From Corynebacterium halotolerans YIM 70093 = DSM 44683 (GTDB lineage: Bacteria; Actinomycetota; Actinomycetes; Mycobacteriales; Mycobacteriaceae): a stretch of DNA of 64,000 nucleotides. The stretch spans positions 1,530,075-1,594,074 of the forward strand of contig NC_020302.1 of assembly GCF_000341345.1 (NCBI RefSeq). The letters are read 5' to 3'. The stretch's first letter is position 1; the number at the start of each line of letters is the position of its first letter. Shown here piece by piece: positions 50,650 to 58,984 of the stretch. Under the pieces are notes generated by a model. The model was not told where the DNA came from, did not search any database, and saw only the letters and a program-made list of their open reading frames with translations. Both the position numbers and the translations under genes were made by a program.

Positions 50650-51966
50650 CCTGTGCAGGTGGTCGAGCAACCAGCCGGCGTCGCCGGAAAGGCGCTGGAA
50701 GTACGGGAGGAAGTGGTTCATTCCGGTGCGGCCCGGCAGGCGGGGTGTCCGGTTCTCGCGCCAGATGACGCGGGCGCCGCCGCGCAGCCAGTCGTCGCGG
50801 AGTCGGCGCACGGGTTCGAAGGGGACGACGTCGTCGTGGCGGGAGCCCCACAGCAGCACGGGGGTCTGTGGGGCGGATTGTCCGAGGCGTCGGCGGGCGA
50901 ATTCCTCGTTGACGGCCGGGAGGTCGTCGAGGAGGGCGCCGAGGGTCATGTGGGAGCGGGTCCAGTGGGCGGTGGAGCGCCATCCGGAGGCGAGGGCGGA
51001 TCCGCCGGTGCAGGTGGTGAGGTTGGCGATGAGTGCGTCGAGTCCCTCCTCGGTGAACACGGAGAGGATCTCGTGTCGGATCTCGGGTGAGCTGACCATG
51101 AGTCCGGCGGTGGCGTAGGCGACCACGCCGGTGGCGAGGGTGCCGTCGACGTGGTGGAGGACCTGGTCGAGTTGGGCGGGTGGGGAGCCGACGACGGCGG
51201 CGAGTGGGGTGAGGTCGGGGGCGTAGTCGGGGGATTCGAGGGCGGTGGCGACGGTGCCGCCGCCCTGGGAGAAGCCCCACAGGCCGAGTGGGGCGTCGTC
51301 GGCCACGCCGAGTTGTCGGGCGGCGCGGACGGCGTCGGCGAGGGCGCGGGCTCCTGCGGGGTGGTCGCAGTAGAGCTGCAGGCCCAGGTCGGGGTCGCGG
51401 GGGTAGTCGGTGATGACGACGTCGCAGCCGGCGGCGAGGAAGATGTTGATGGCGGGCAGTTCGTAGGCGGCGATCAGGTCGCGTGGGGGGCGGTGGAAGA
51501 CGTTGAGGCCGACGGTGCAGGTGTAGGAGGGGTCGCAGTGCGGGGCCACTCCCTGGGTGGAGGGTGCGAAGGCGATGACGGGGCGGGGCCCGCCGCGCCA
51601 GGGGCGGTGGGAGCGGAAGACGGCGCCGGTGGCGGTGATGGTGCGGTCGCGGCCGTCGGTGGTGACGTACTCGATGTGGTGTGTCCAGGCCGGGTTCAGT
51701 CCGCCGGTGGTGCCCAGCAGCCGCATGGGGCGGTGGCGCAGCAGGGTGCCGGGGGTGCGGCCGATAACCCAGGTCGCCCCGGCGAAGCCGGGTTCGGTGT
51801 CCCACCGGGGGTGCTCCCCGTGGCGGGCGGGTGGCCGGGAGGAGCCGGTCAGCCGCCGGGTCACGCCGCGGGCGGTCTCCAGCGCCAGGGGGACGAGGGC
51901 GCGGGTGACGGCGGCCCACTCGCCTGAGCGGTGGACGTCGGGTTCGGCCTCTGCTTTCGGGATCAC
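50647..51966 (-). CDS. Secretory-lipase (LIP) family alpha/beta hydrolase
   Basis: A 439-residue alpha/beta hydrolase of the LIP lipase family: VIAFAPSTQGVAPHCDPS oxyanion region, the nucleophile elbow GFSQGGG, acid in LWGSRHDDVVPF and His in TGMNHFLPYF. Relatives are triacylglycerol lipases, usually exported, but no signal peptide is visible from the chosen start GTG 51966 or from the alternative ATG 51996. Substrate unknown. It is divergent from the cobG-like gene, whose leaderless promoter lies in the short gap. Confidence 0.85.
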   Translation of the reverse strand: MIPKAEAEPDVHRSGEWAAVTRALVPLALETARGVTRRLTGSSRPPARHGEHPRWDTEPGFAGATWVIGRTPGTLLRHRPMRLLGTTGGLNPAWTHHIEYVTTDGRDRTITATGAVFRSHRPWRGGPRPVIAFAPSTQGVAPHCDPSYTCTVGLNVFHRPPRDLIAAYELPAINIFLAAGCDVVITDYPRDPDLGLQLYCDHPAGARALADAVRAARQLGVADDAPLGLWGFSQGGGTVATALESPDYAPDLTPLAAVVGSPPAQLDQVLHHVDGTLATGVVAYATAGLMVSSPEIRHEILSVFTEEGLDALIANLTTCTGGSALASGWRSTAHWTRSHMTLGALLDDLPAVNEEFARRRLGQSAPQTPVLLWGSRHDDVVPFEPVRRLRDDWLRGGARVIWRENRTPRLPGRTGMNHFLPYFQRLSGDAGWLLDHLHR

Positions 51967-51980
51967 ACCCCCACTCTTAC

Positions 51981-51986
51981 TAGACT
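51981..51986 (+). promoter_or_regulatory. Leaderless -10 (TAGACT) of the cobG-like gene
   Basis: TAGACT, 8 bases (CACACCCC), then ATG 51995. Confidence 0.55.
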
Positions 51987-51994
51987 CACACCCC

Positions 51995-52999
51995 ATGATC
52001 GCCCCTTTTGAACTCTTTGACGCCGCCGACGGAACGGTGGCCCGCCTGCGGCTGCCCGGTGGTGTGGTCGCCCCCGGCACCTGGACACGGTTGGCGGAGG
52101 TGGCCGAGAAACTGGGTGACGGCCGGCTGCACCTGTCCTCCCGTGGCGGTATCCGGCTGCGCGGCATCGGCGACGCGGAGGCGCTGCCCGGGGCGCTGGC
52201 GGGTGCCGCGGTGGGCGGGCGCCATGACGTGGTCGCCTCTCCCCTGTCGCCGGAGGCCCGTCGGTTGGCCGGGGTGCTCCACGACGCCCTGGCGGAGGTG
52301 GACCTGCCCCGGCGCACGCTGATCGGGATCGACGGCGGGGACGGCGACGTCCTCGGCCGGCACCCGGATCTGGGCTACAGCCTCCACGACGGTGAGGCCG
52401 AGCTGATCGTGGATGGGCGGGCCTCCGGCCTGCGGGTGGAGGCGGATGAGCTGGCCGAGGTGCTGGTCCGGGTCGCGGGTGGCCGGGTGCCGGGCCATCT
52501 GACGTCGAGCGTGTCTGCCGCGCCGGCCCCGACCACCGGGCCGCCCATCGGCTGGTTGGAGCAGGACAACGGTCTGGTCAGCCTGGGGGCGGGCCTGCGC
52601 TTCGGGATGCTGCCCGGGCAGGTCGCCCGGATGCTGGACGTGATCGGCACGCCGGTGTCGGTCACCCCGTGGGCCTCCCTGGTCATCCACGACCTCGGGG
52701 AGGGGGTGGCCGAGCAGGTGGTCCGTGTGCTCGCGCCCCTGGGGCTGATCTTCGACGAGCGCTCTCCCTGGCTGCGGGTGAGCGCGTGCGTCGGTTCCCC
52801 GGCCTGCGGGCACGGGCTGTCCGACGTGCGTGCCGACGCCCTGCAGGCGGTCTCCGCGGGTCAGCTCGGTGAGGGGCGCGTGCACTTCATCGGCTGTGGG
52901 CGGGGTTGCGGCCGCCCGTCCGCGGCCCACACGGAGTACCGGGCCACCGGCGACGGTGAGTACGAGGTCACGGAGGTGCCCGGGAAGCTGGAGCGGTAG
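51995..52999 (+). CDS. CobG-like precorrin-3B synthase / sulfite-reductase-fold protein
   Basis: A 334-residue protein built from two nitrite/sulfite reductase ferredoxin-like half domains (GRLHLSSRGGIRLRGI; NGLVSLGAGLRFGMLPG). The C-terminal [4Fe-4S]/siroheme ligands are present as ACVGSPACGHG and IGCGRGCGRP. The length fits CobG, which contracts the ring in aerobic cobalamin synthesis. No other cob gene is in this window; the next gene is an unrelated SDR. It may be a leftover of a cob cluster or serve a cluster elsewhere. Confidence 0.8.
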   Translation: MIAPFELFDAADGTVARLRLPGGVVAPGTWTRLAEVAEKLGDGRLHLSSRGGIRLRGIGDAEALPGALAGAAVGGRHDVVASPLSPEARRLAGVLHDALAEVDLPRRTLIGIDGGDGDVLGRHPDLGYSLHDGEAELIVDGRASGLRVEADELAEVLVRVAGGRVPGHLTSSVSAAPAPTTGPPIGWLEQDNGLVSLGAGLRFGMLPGQVARMLDVIGTPVSVTPWASLVIHDLGEGVAEQVVRVLAPLGLIFDERSPWLRVSACVGSPACGHGLSDVRADALQAVSAGQLGEGRVHFIGCGRGCGRPSAAHTEYRATGDGEYEVTEVPGKLER

Positions 53000-53011
53000 C
53001 AGGACCTGCGC

Positions 53012-53746
53012 CTAGCGCGGCATCCGCCGCCAGATGGGCCGGGGCACCAGGCGCATGACCCAGGCCAGCAGGCGCAGGGCGCGCGGGATCCACAGGGTGG
53101 TGCTCCCCTGCCCTGAGCGGATTTCCTCGGCGACGGCTTCGGCGACGACATCCGGGGTCACCGACAGCGGGGCCGGGTTCATGCCCTCGGTCATGGAGCC
53201 GATGACGAACCCGGGGCGGGCGGTGATCAGGCGCAGCCCACTGCCGTGGAGACGGTCGGCCAGTCCCTGGCAGAAGGCGTCGAGGCCGGCCTTGGTGGAG
53301 CCGTAGACGTAGTTGGCGCGCCGGGCCCGCCAGCCGGCGATCGAGGAGAACGCGACGATCTCCCCGGTGGTCATCTCGTCGGCCAGTACAGTGAGCACGT
53401 TCACCTGCGCGGTGTAGTCGATCGAGGCGATCTCGGCGGCGTGGGCCTCATCGTGCTCGGCGCGGGCCTGCTCACCGAGGATGCCGAAGGCGACGATCGC
53501 GGTGGTCACGGGCCCGGCCAGTGCGGCCGCCCGCGTGACGACGTCGCGGTGGGAGGTCAGCTCCCCGGCCTCGAAGGGCAGGGTGTGGACCTCGGTGGCA
53601 CCGGCGGCGCGCATGCGGGCGGCGACGTCGTCAAGCGTCCACTCCCGGCGCGCGGCGAGCACGACTGGGCGTCCCGCGCAGAGTTTCGCGGTCAGGTCGC
53701 CGCCGATGTCGCTGTGTCCGCCGAGGAGGAGTACGCATCCTGTCAT
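53012..53746 (-). CDS. SDR-family oxidoreductase, DprE2-like
   Basis: A 244-residue short-chain dehydrogenase with a shortened cofactor motif (LLLGGHSDIGGDLTAKL), the catalytic Ser-Tyr-Lys as FSSIAGWRARRANYVYGSTKAG, and a C-terminal amphipathic end (LLAWVMRLVPRPIWRRMPR). The GGxSDIG form and the tail recall decaprenylphosphoryl-2-keto-ribose reductases (DprE2) of arabinan synthesis, but the true DprE2 normally sits by DprE1. Function uncertain. The gene converges with cobG and starts just downstream of the dioxygenase stop. Confidence 0.75.
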   Translation of the reverse strand: MTGCVLLLGGHSDIGGDLTAKLCAGRPVVLAARREWTLDDVAARMRAAGATEVHTLPFEAGELTSHRDVVTRAAALAGPVTTAIVAFGILGEQARAEHDEAHAAEIASIDYTAQVNVLTVLADEMTTGEIVAFSSIAGWRARRANYVYGSTKAGLDAFCQGLADRLHGSGLRLITARPGFVIGSMTEGMNPAPLSVTPDVVAEAVAEEIRSGQGSTTLWIPRALRLLAWVMRLVPRPIWRRMPR

Positions 53747-53749
53747 GGG

Positions 53750-54532
53750 TCAGGAGGCTACCTGATATCCCGTCATGGAGAGCGAGCCCATGGTGCGCTG
53801 TTCGTTGAAGGTGGAGACGTCCGTCTCCCCCAGGCCGGCGGTGACGCCGGCGATGTAGGCCAGCGGGAGGAAGTGGTCCGGGGTGGGTACGGCGCGGGTG
53901 AAGCCGTCGTGTTCGGCCAGGGTCTCCACGCGGTCGGGGTCGTCGAGCATGATGGCCTTGGCGGCGTCGTCGAAGCTGTCGGCCCAGTCGAAGCCGGAGT
54001 TGCCCTTGTGCCACTGGACCATGGACAGGTTGTGGACGACGTTGCCGGAGCCGACGATGAGCACGTTGTGCTCCTGCGCCAGCCGGGCCAGGCGGGTGCC
54101 CAGGGCGACGTGCTCGGAGAAGGGCTTGGTGCCGTCGATGGACAGCTGCACGACGGGGATCTTCGCCTCGGGGAACATGTGCTTGAGCACCGACCAGGTG
54201 CCGTGGTCCAGGCCCCAGTTGTAGTCCTCCTGGACCAGGGTCGGCTTGGCGAGGTCGCGGACCAGTTCCGCGACCTCGGGGTCGCCCGGCGCGTCGTACT
54301 GGACGGCGTTGAGCTCGGGCGGGAAGCCCCAGAAGTCGTGGATGGTCTTGGGGTTGGTCATGGCGGTTACGCCGGTGCCGCGGGTGTACCAGTGCGCGGA
54401 GACCGAGAGGATGGCGCGGGGGGCGGACTCGGAGATCGAGGCGCCGAGGTTCTTCCAGGTGTGGGTGAACTCGTTGTCCTCGATGGCGTTCATGGGCGTG
54501 CCGTGGCCGACGAACAGTGCGTTGGTGGTCAT
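53750..54532 (-). CDS. DODA-type extradiol ring-cleavage dioxygenase (YgiD-like)
   Basis: A 260-residue class III extradiol dioxygenase related to E. coli YgiD (4,5-DOPA dioxygenase). Metal-ligand histidines are seen in LFVGHGTPMNAI and SVSAHWYTRG, and further conserved residues in WGLDHGTWSVL and IVGSGNVVHNL. Bacterial members are zinc or iron proteins of uncertain natural substrate. It is 4 bases downstream of pepQ but also has its own leaderless -10. Confidence 0.88.
   Translation of the reverse strand: MTTNALFVGHGTPMNAIEDNEFTHTWKNLGASISESAPRAILSVSAHWYTRGTGVTAMTNPKTIHDFWGFPPELNAVQYDAPGDPEVAELVRDLAKPTLVQEDYNWGLDHGTWSVLKHMFPEAKIPVVQLSIDGTKPFSEHVALGTRLARLAQEHNVLIVGSGNVVHNLSMVQWHKGNSGFDWADSFDDAAKAIMLDDPDRVETLAEHDGFTRAVPTPDHFLPLAYIAGVTAGLGETDVSTFNEQRTMGSLSMTGYQVAS
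53755..53760 (-). promoter_or_regulatory. Leaderless -10 (TAGCCT) of the SDR gene
   Basis: TAGCCT, 8 bases, then ATG 53746. It lies inside the 3' end of the dioxygenase gene. Confidence 0.45.
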
Positions 54533-54536
54533 GGTG

Positions 54537-55673
54537 TCATCGTAGCGCTCTTGGTTGAAAATTCAAGCTTTCGGCGTTGTCCTCCCCCACCACGACGATG
54601 TCCTCGATCCGCATTCCCCACTTCTCCGGCAGATAGATGCCCGGCTCCACGGAAAAGGCCATGCCCGTCTCCAGCGGCAGGTCGTTGCCGGCCATGATGA
54701 ACGGCTCCTCGTGGGTGGACAGGCCGATGCCGTGGCCGGTGCGGTGGAAGAACCACTCGCCGTAGCCGGCCTCCTCGATGGGACCGCGCGCCGCGGCGTC
54801 GATCTCCTCGGCGGTCACACCGGGGTGTACCGCGTCCACGGCCGCCGTCTGGGCCGCCTCGAGCACGGCGTAGGCCTCCCGGAAGTCCTGCGGCGCCCGG
54901 TCGACGTCACCACCGACGACGTAGGTGCGGGTGCAGTCCGAGTGGTAGCCCGTGGACACCGTGCCACCCAGGTCGACGACCACCGGCTCGCCGTCCTCGA
55001 GCACGCGCTGCGAGAAGCTGTGGTGCGGGTTCGCCCCGTTGGGCCCCGAGCCGACGATGATGAAGTCGACCACCTCATGTTCGACGAGGATCAGCTTCTC
55101 CAGGTCGGCGGCGACCTCCGCCTCGGTGCGTCCCGGGCGCAGCAGCTCCGGAACCCGGGCGTGGACGGCGTCGATCGCCCGTCCCGCGCGGCGCAGCTCG
55201 GCGATCTCGGCGTCGTCCTTACGGGTGAACAGCTCGCGCAGGGTGGCCGTGGCCAGGACGCTCTCGCGCCCCGGCAGCAGCGCCTGCAGCGCGAGCACGT
55301 GGTCGGCGGTCAGACTCGAGCCGAGGGCCACGGGTCCGTGGGCGTCGCCGAGCGCCTCGACGGCCAGCCGGTGGGCGCTCTGCCCGTCCGCCCAGCCCTG
55401 CACGCGGATGTCGAGTCGGGGTACGGCCGAGGCGGCCAGGTCCTGCAGATCGGTCGACGGCGCCAGCAGCACCGGCTGCCCCTCGGCGGGTATCACCAGG
55501 GCCGTGAGCCGTTCGTGGGAGCTGAGCCAGGAGCCGGTCAGGTACGCCAGCTCGGCGCCGGTGCCGATGACCAGGCCGGCCAGGCCGCGCTCGCGGCTCA
55601 GACGGGCGGCCTCGGTCAGGCGCCGGGCGTAGACGGCGTCGTCGAAGAGAGAGTTGGATGTTTCAGAAGACAT
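54537..55673 (-). CDS. pepQ: M24-family Xaa-Pro aminopeptidase/dipeptidase
   Basis: A 378-residue metallopeptidase. The C-terminal creatinase fold carries the five metal ligands: the two Asp of VVDLGGTVSTGYHSDCTRTY, the His of FFHRTGHGIGLSTHE, and the Glu residues of FSVEPGIYLP and MRIEDIVVV. It removes or cleaves peptides next to proline in the cytosol. ATG 55673 is chosen because a -10 lies at exactly the leaderless distance; an upstream in-frame ATG at 55682 would overlap that -10. The trypsin-like gene is divergent, with start codons 66 bases apart. Confidence 0.92.
   Translation of the reverse strand: MSSETSNSLFDDAVYARRLTEAARLSRERGLAGLVIGTGAELAYLTGSWLSSHERLTALVIPAEGQPVLLAPSTDLQDLAASAVPRLDIRVQGWADGQSAHRLAVEALGDAHGPVALGSSLTADHVLALQALLPGRESVLATATLRELFTRKDDAEIAELRRAGRAIDAVHARVPELLRPGRTEAEVAADLEKLILVEHEVVDFIIVGSGPNGANPHHSFSQRVLEDGEPVVVDLGGTVSTGYHSDCTRTYVVGGDVDRAPQDFREAYAVLEAAQTAAVDAVHPGVTAEEIDAAARGPIEEAGYGEWFFHRTGHGIGLSTHEEPFIMAGNDLPLETGMAFSVEPGIYLPEKWGMRIEDIVVVGEDNAESLNFQPRALR
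54539..54544 (-). promoter_or_regulatory. Leaderless -10 (TACGAT) of the dioxygenase gene
   Basis: TACGAT, 6 bases, then ATG 54532 on the minus strand. It overlaps the pepQ stop region, so pepQ read-through may also drive the gene. Confidence 0.45.
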
Positions 55674-55680
55674 GCCCACC

Positions 55681-55686
55681 ATGGTA
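55681..55686 (-). promoter_or_regulatory. Leaderless -10 (TACCAT) of pepQ
   Basis: TACCAT, 7 bases (GGTGGGC), then ATG 55673 on the minus strand. Confidence 0.5.
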
Positions 55687-55726
55687 GGTCCGGGGCGGGT
55701 GTCCCCCTCGGACGGGCGTGCGCGGC

Positions 55727-55732
55727 TACCCT
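55727..55732 (+). promoter_or_regulatory. Leaderless -10 (TACCCT) of the trypsin-like protease gene
   Basis: TACCCT, 7 bases (GGGCACC), then GTG 55740. This is the same layout as the thioesterase promoter at 23720. Confidence 0.6.
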
Positions 55733-55739
55733 GGGCACC

Positions 55740-56351
55740 GTGTCACCCACCCACACCCTGCGCATCTCCTCGGGAAAGAGATACTGCTCCGGGGTGCTCA
55801 TCTCCCCGGACCTGTCCGCCGCCGACAATGCCCGCACCGAGTACGCGCTGACCTGCGCCCACTTCCTGCGTGACAGGTCCGGTCCCCTCGACGTCGGCGG
55901 CGCGCACTTCCGCGCCAAGGTGCTCGGCGCCGTCACGGTGCCGTGGACCGACCTGGCGGTGGTGCGCCTGGACACACCCTCCCCGCCGAAGACGCTGCTG
56001 CCCCTGGCCACCCGGCGCGCCCGCTGGTTGGCCCCGGCGCTCACGCAGGGGTTCGGGGGAAGCTGGTACAAGCGGCGGGACCGCGCCGGGCGCGTGGTGG
56101 GCTGGACCCCGGTGGCGGCCTCCCGGGATCTGCGCACGCTCGTGCGCCCCGGGGTGATCCTGCACAATGACCCGAAGGTGGTGCGCGGGGACTCCGGTGG
56201 GCCGATCATCGTCGACGACGAGATCGTCGCCGTGCAGTCGCTGATCATGGATCCCTTCGGCGTCAATCTCGGGATTGCCGCGGGCTCGCAGGTGGCCCCG
56301 CACCTGCCCCGGATCCGGAGCGCGGTGGAGGCGTTGCGGCGGGCCTACTAG
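55740..56351 (+). CDS. Small trypsin-like serine protease without export signal
   Basis: A 203-residue S1-fold protein. The catalytic triad is visible: His in YALTCAHFL, Asp in TDLAVVRL and Ser in VVRGDSGGPIIVDDE. It begins directly with the first beta strand (SPTHTLRISSGKRYCSGVLISP) and has no signal peptide or membrane segment, so it appears cytoplasmic or exported by another route. The leaderless promoter fixes the start and rules out a missed N-terminal signal. Target unknown. Confidence 0.85.
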   Translation: MSPTHTLRISSGKRYCSGVLISPDLSAADNARTEYALTCAHFLRDRSGPLDVGGAHFRAKVLGAVTVPWTDLAVVRLDTPSPPKTLLPLATRRARWLAPALTQGFGGSWYKRRDRAGRVVGWTPVAASRDLRTLVRPGVILHNDPKVVRGDSGGPIIVDDEIVAVQSLIMDPFGVNLGIAAGSQVAPHLPRIRSAVEALRRAY

Positions 56352-56474
56352 ATCAGTGGCTTGAGCGGCCGCGCCCGGACTGCAGCTCCGGTGCCAGGGC
56401 ACGTTCGGCGACCACTCCGGTCACGGCCGCGAGACCGCCTTGTGCGCACCATCAACCACCAGTTCCCGGCGCGG

Positions 56475-56543
56475 TCAGCCGGCGGTGCGGACGAGGGCGC
56501 GGGCGCGGGGGACGGTGGTGGTTGTGCCGGTCACGGTGTTCAT
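56475..56543 (-). CDS. Possible 22-codon frame coupled to ctaG
   Basis: ATG overlaps the ctaG stop (ATGA), with GGAGA 9 bases upstream. The peptide is Thr/Arg-rich (NTVTGTTTTVPRARALVRTAG). It may be a real small peptide or the start of a lost gene; there is no homology to judge by. Confidence 0.25.
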   Translation of the reverse strand: MNTVTGTTTTVPRARALVRTAG

Positions 56544-57382
56544 GTGGGCGTCTCCTGTCTGGATGGGGTTCGGGAACGGATTCCGGAGGGGTTGGCCCGC
56601 AGGAGGGTGCGTGAGGACCGGCTCATCGGGTACCAGCCGGCGAACAACAGGACGAGCAGAATCACGTCGACAACGTCTCCGCCGTAGTACATCAGCTGCG
56701 CGCCGAACCGGGCGTCCGCCGCGTCCACACCCGCCGGCGGGTGGGCGTAGAGCCACTTGCCCAGCACCGAGTGCGCGGCGATGAAGGCCACCATCACCAC
56801 CGCCCGCATCCGCAGCGAGGCCCGGTGCGGATTCGGGTCCGGGCTGACGATCGCGGCGGTGAACACCACCCCGGAGAGGAACACGTGGGCGTGCACCAGT
56901 GCGTGCAGCCACACGGAGGAATGCATCAGGTGGTACAGGTCCGTGGTGTAGAGCAGCCACAGACCCCCGGCGTTGAGGGCGGCCGCGGTCACCGGGTGCG
57001 AGACCACCCGCACCGGAAGGGAGCGCAGCAGACGCGACAGCCGTCGGGCAGCCGTTGCCGGCAGGGTCCGCAACGCCAGGGTGACGGGTGCGGCGAGCAC
57101 CAGCAGCAACGGTCCGACCATGCCCAGCAGCAGGTGGCCGGCCATGTGCTCCGTGAACCCGGTGCGCGACGCCACGGCCAGCGGCCCGACGAGTGCGGCT
57201 CCGGCACAGACCAGCCCGAGATACCACGAGGCGGTGCGGTGCCACGGCCAACGCCCGCGGCTGCGGCTGTGCCACAGCCCTGTGCCGTACGCCACCGCCG
57301 CGGCGAGGAGCAGCATCACGCTCACGAGATCGAAGGCGATCCAGCCTGTCATCGTGGCCTCGGGGTGGTGACCGTCGCGCAT
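56540..57382 (-). CDS. CtaG-type cytochrome c oxidase assembly membrane protein
   Basis: A 280-residue protein with seven or more membrane helices and the conserved histidines of the caa3-type CtaG family (FTEHMAGHLLLGMVGPLLLVLAAPV; LYHLMHSSVWLHALVHAHVFLSG). Such proteins are linked to copper delivery to oxidase CuB. It is 7 bases downstream of the DUF2243 gene. ATG 57382 sits close to GAGGAG; ATG 57352 after GAGG is an alternative start. Confidence 0.88.
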   Translation of the reverse strand: MRDGHHPEATMTGWIAFDLVSVMLLLAAAVAYGTGLWHSRSRGRWPWHRTASWYLGLVCAGAALVGPLAVASRTGFTEHMAGHLLLGMVGPLLLVLAAPVTLALRTLPATAARRLSRLLRSLPVRVVSHPVTAAALNAGGLWLLYTTDLYHLMHSSVWLHALVHAHVFLSGVVFTAAIVSPDPNPHRASLRMRAVVMVAFIAAHSVLGKWLYAHPPAGVDAADARFGAQLMYYGGDVVDVILLVLLFAGWYPMSRSSRTLLRANPSGIRSRTPSRQETPT

Positions 57383-57389
57383 CGGCTCC

Positions 57390-57857
57390 TCACCCCCTGC
57401 GCTTCCGGGTCATCCACAGCACGACGACACCCGCCACCAGCAGCAGGATCGCCGAGCCGATCCACACCAGGTCGTAGAGGAACAGGTCCACCCCATAGCG
57501 GACCTGGTGGATGCGCAGCACCTTGTGGTTGACCACCCCGTCGAAGAGCTGGAAGAACCCGACCCCGGCGACCACCGCTCCAGCCCAACGCCCCCACGGC
57601 ACGGCAATGCGTCGGCGCACATCCGTGAGCATGAACAGCCCCCACACGGTGAGCAGCCAGGTGACCGCGTGGAAAAACCCGTCGGAGGTCAGGGCCACCC
57701 GCGTGGTGGACAGATCGTAGAAGTGGTGCCACTGCAGGCCGAGGTGAAAGATGAACAGGTCGATGACCGCACCGGCGATACCGCAGCCGAACAGCAGCCC
57801 CGAGAGCACCAGGCGACGGTCCAGGCGGGTGAGGTCTGCGGTCTCCGTGGAGGGCAT
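57390..57857 (-). CDS. DUF2243 membrane protein
   Basis: A 155-residue protein with four membrane helices and conserved His residues (LFIFHLGLQWHHFYDL; FFQLFDGVVNHKVLRIHQVR), matching DUF2243. These genes commonly accompany CtaG-type genes, as here, suggesting a shared role in oxidase or copper handling, inferred from context only. ATG 57857 is chosen because AAGGAG lies 10 bases upstream; the frame opens further but without a signal. Confidence 0.87.
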   Translation of the reverse strand: MPSTETADLTRLDRRLVLSGLLFGCGIAGAVIDLFIFHLGLQWHHFYDLSTTRVALTSDGFFHAVTWLLTVWGLFMLTDVRRRIAVPWGRWAGAVVAGVGFFQLFDGVVNHKVLRIHQVRYGVDLFLYDLVWIGSAILLLVAGVVVLWMTRKRRG

Positions 57858-58205
57858 GGGCCGGCGACTCCTTCGGTCGGTGTCCCGGAGGGCTTCGGCG
57901 CAACCACGCCGCGCCGCAGACCCACGCACCCGGGCCGAACAACTGTGATACGGCCCATGCTAGTGACCGCGGCGGTGCGGGGAGCCGTTTTCGGAACCTG
58001 CTCCAGGTTCTGTCGCCAGCACCACCGGGACGAGACTTCGGCATCGTCCATTCGCGCTGACAAGCATCTGGGAGCTGCCGGGGATGTGCAACACCCGCGC
58101 AATATTGCATCTGAAAGCAGCGCTCTTGGCCCTCTGACTGGATCACTCCTTTGATCTGAAACGAAGGTTGATCCTCTCGGAGAACGCGGAGAAATAGCAG
58201 CCCAG

Positions 58206-58643
58206 CTAAGGAAAATCAGTGCAGTCCTCAAGGTTTCGTTCACGCATACCGACTTCAAACTCTGCGGCGTAGGCAAATGTCATGAACCAACTATCTAACG
58301 CGTACCAGAGGCAATCTTGCGCCTGATCAGGTGTTGCGACCTTCCAACTCGAAACAAACGCTACGCCATCCGCAAGACTGAAAGATCCGGGTTCGTGGTC
58401 AAGTAAGTCATCGATGACTGACTCACTGTCAATGAACAACGGCACTCGGATCTGCGACAGTCTCTGGTTTCCTATGTAGATGTCACCGCCTACCGGAACA
58501 GTACAATCCGGGAAAAAGAAGCGGGTGGCGGAGAACTTCATCGCCTCTCCCAGGTGAAAGCCGGACTCGTCCGCGGCAGCCCGCACCCATACGGGAAATG
58601 CTTCGATGAGATGATTCCTGATGCTCTCGGCGTTGTCGGGCAA
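58206..58643 (-). CDS. Orphan protein, 5' end uncertain
   Basis: About 145 residues from a TTG at 58643, but the same frame stays open to 59003 with no good start or ribosome site, so the gene is probably truncated at its 5' end. The visible part (MKFSATRFFFPDC, GGDIYIGNQRLSQIRVPLFID, SLADGVAFVSSWKVATPDQAQDCLWYALDSW) reads as a soluble protein I do not recognise. GC is clearly below the neighbouring genes, indicating foreign origin. Confidence 0.45.
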   Translation of the reverse strand: MPDNAESIRNHLIEAFPVWVRAAADESGFHLGEAMKFSATRFFFPDCTVPVGGDIYIGNQRLSQIRVPLFIDSESVIDDLLDHEPGSFSLADGVAFVSSWKVATPDQAQDCLWYALDSWFMTFAYAAEFEVGMRERNLEDCTDFP

Positions 58644-58813
58644 TTGCTGTCCAATTCTTGGTGCGTCGTGGATTTCCCTGGAAGATGGTTGCCCGTCCCA
58701 ACCTAATGAATGCAGGGGTGCCCCGGCAGGAGGGCACTTCCCTGACCCTCGAAGGAAAAGACGATGAGCTGTCGCGGGTATTCCCGACCACCAATTTTCC
58801 GGCCCATCAACAA

Positions 58814-58853
58814 CCGTCATCTGAAGCTGCGAAGAAGCCACGGAACGAAGCCG
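58814..58853 (+). repeat. Dispersed repeat, copy B
   Basis: Matches 33 of 40 positions of the copy at 31977-32016 in the same orientation, with the exact core CCGTCATCTGAAGCT. It lies at the 5' edge of the orphan gene. Confidence 0.5.
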
Positions 58854-58984
58854 GCGCTGATAGGAGACAGCTCGGACGCGTTGTCTGGCGGGCGGCCCTG
58901 AAGCCGCGCTCTTGTCCCACAGTGACCACCACCGGTCATCCAGCGGGGGGCATCGCGAGGGCGGGGCGCCACGACGGAAAGGAC

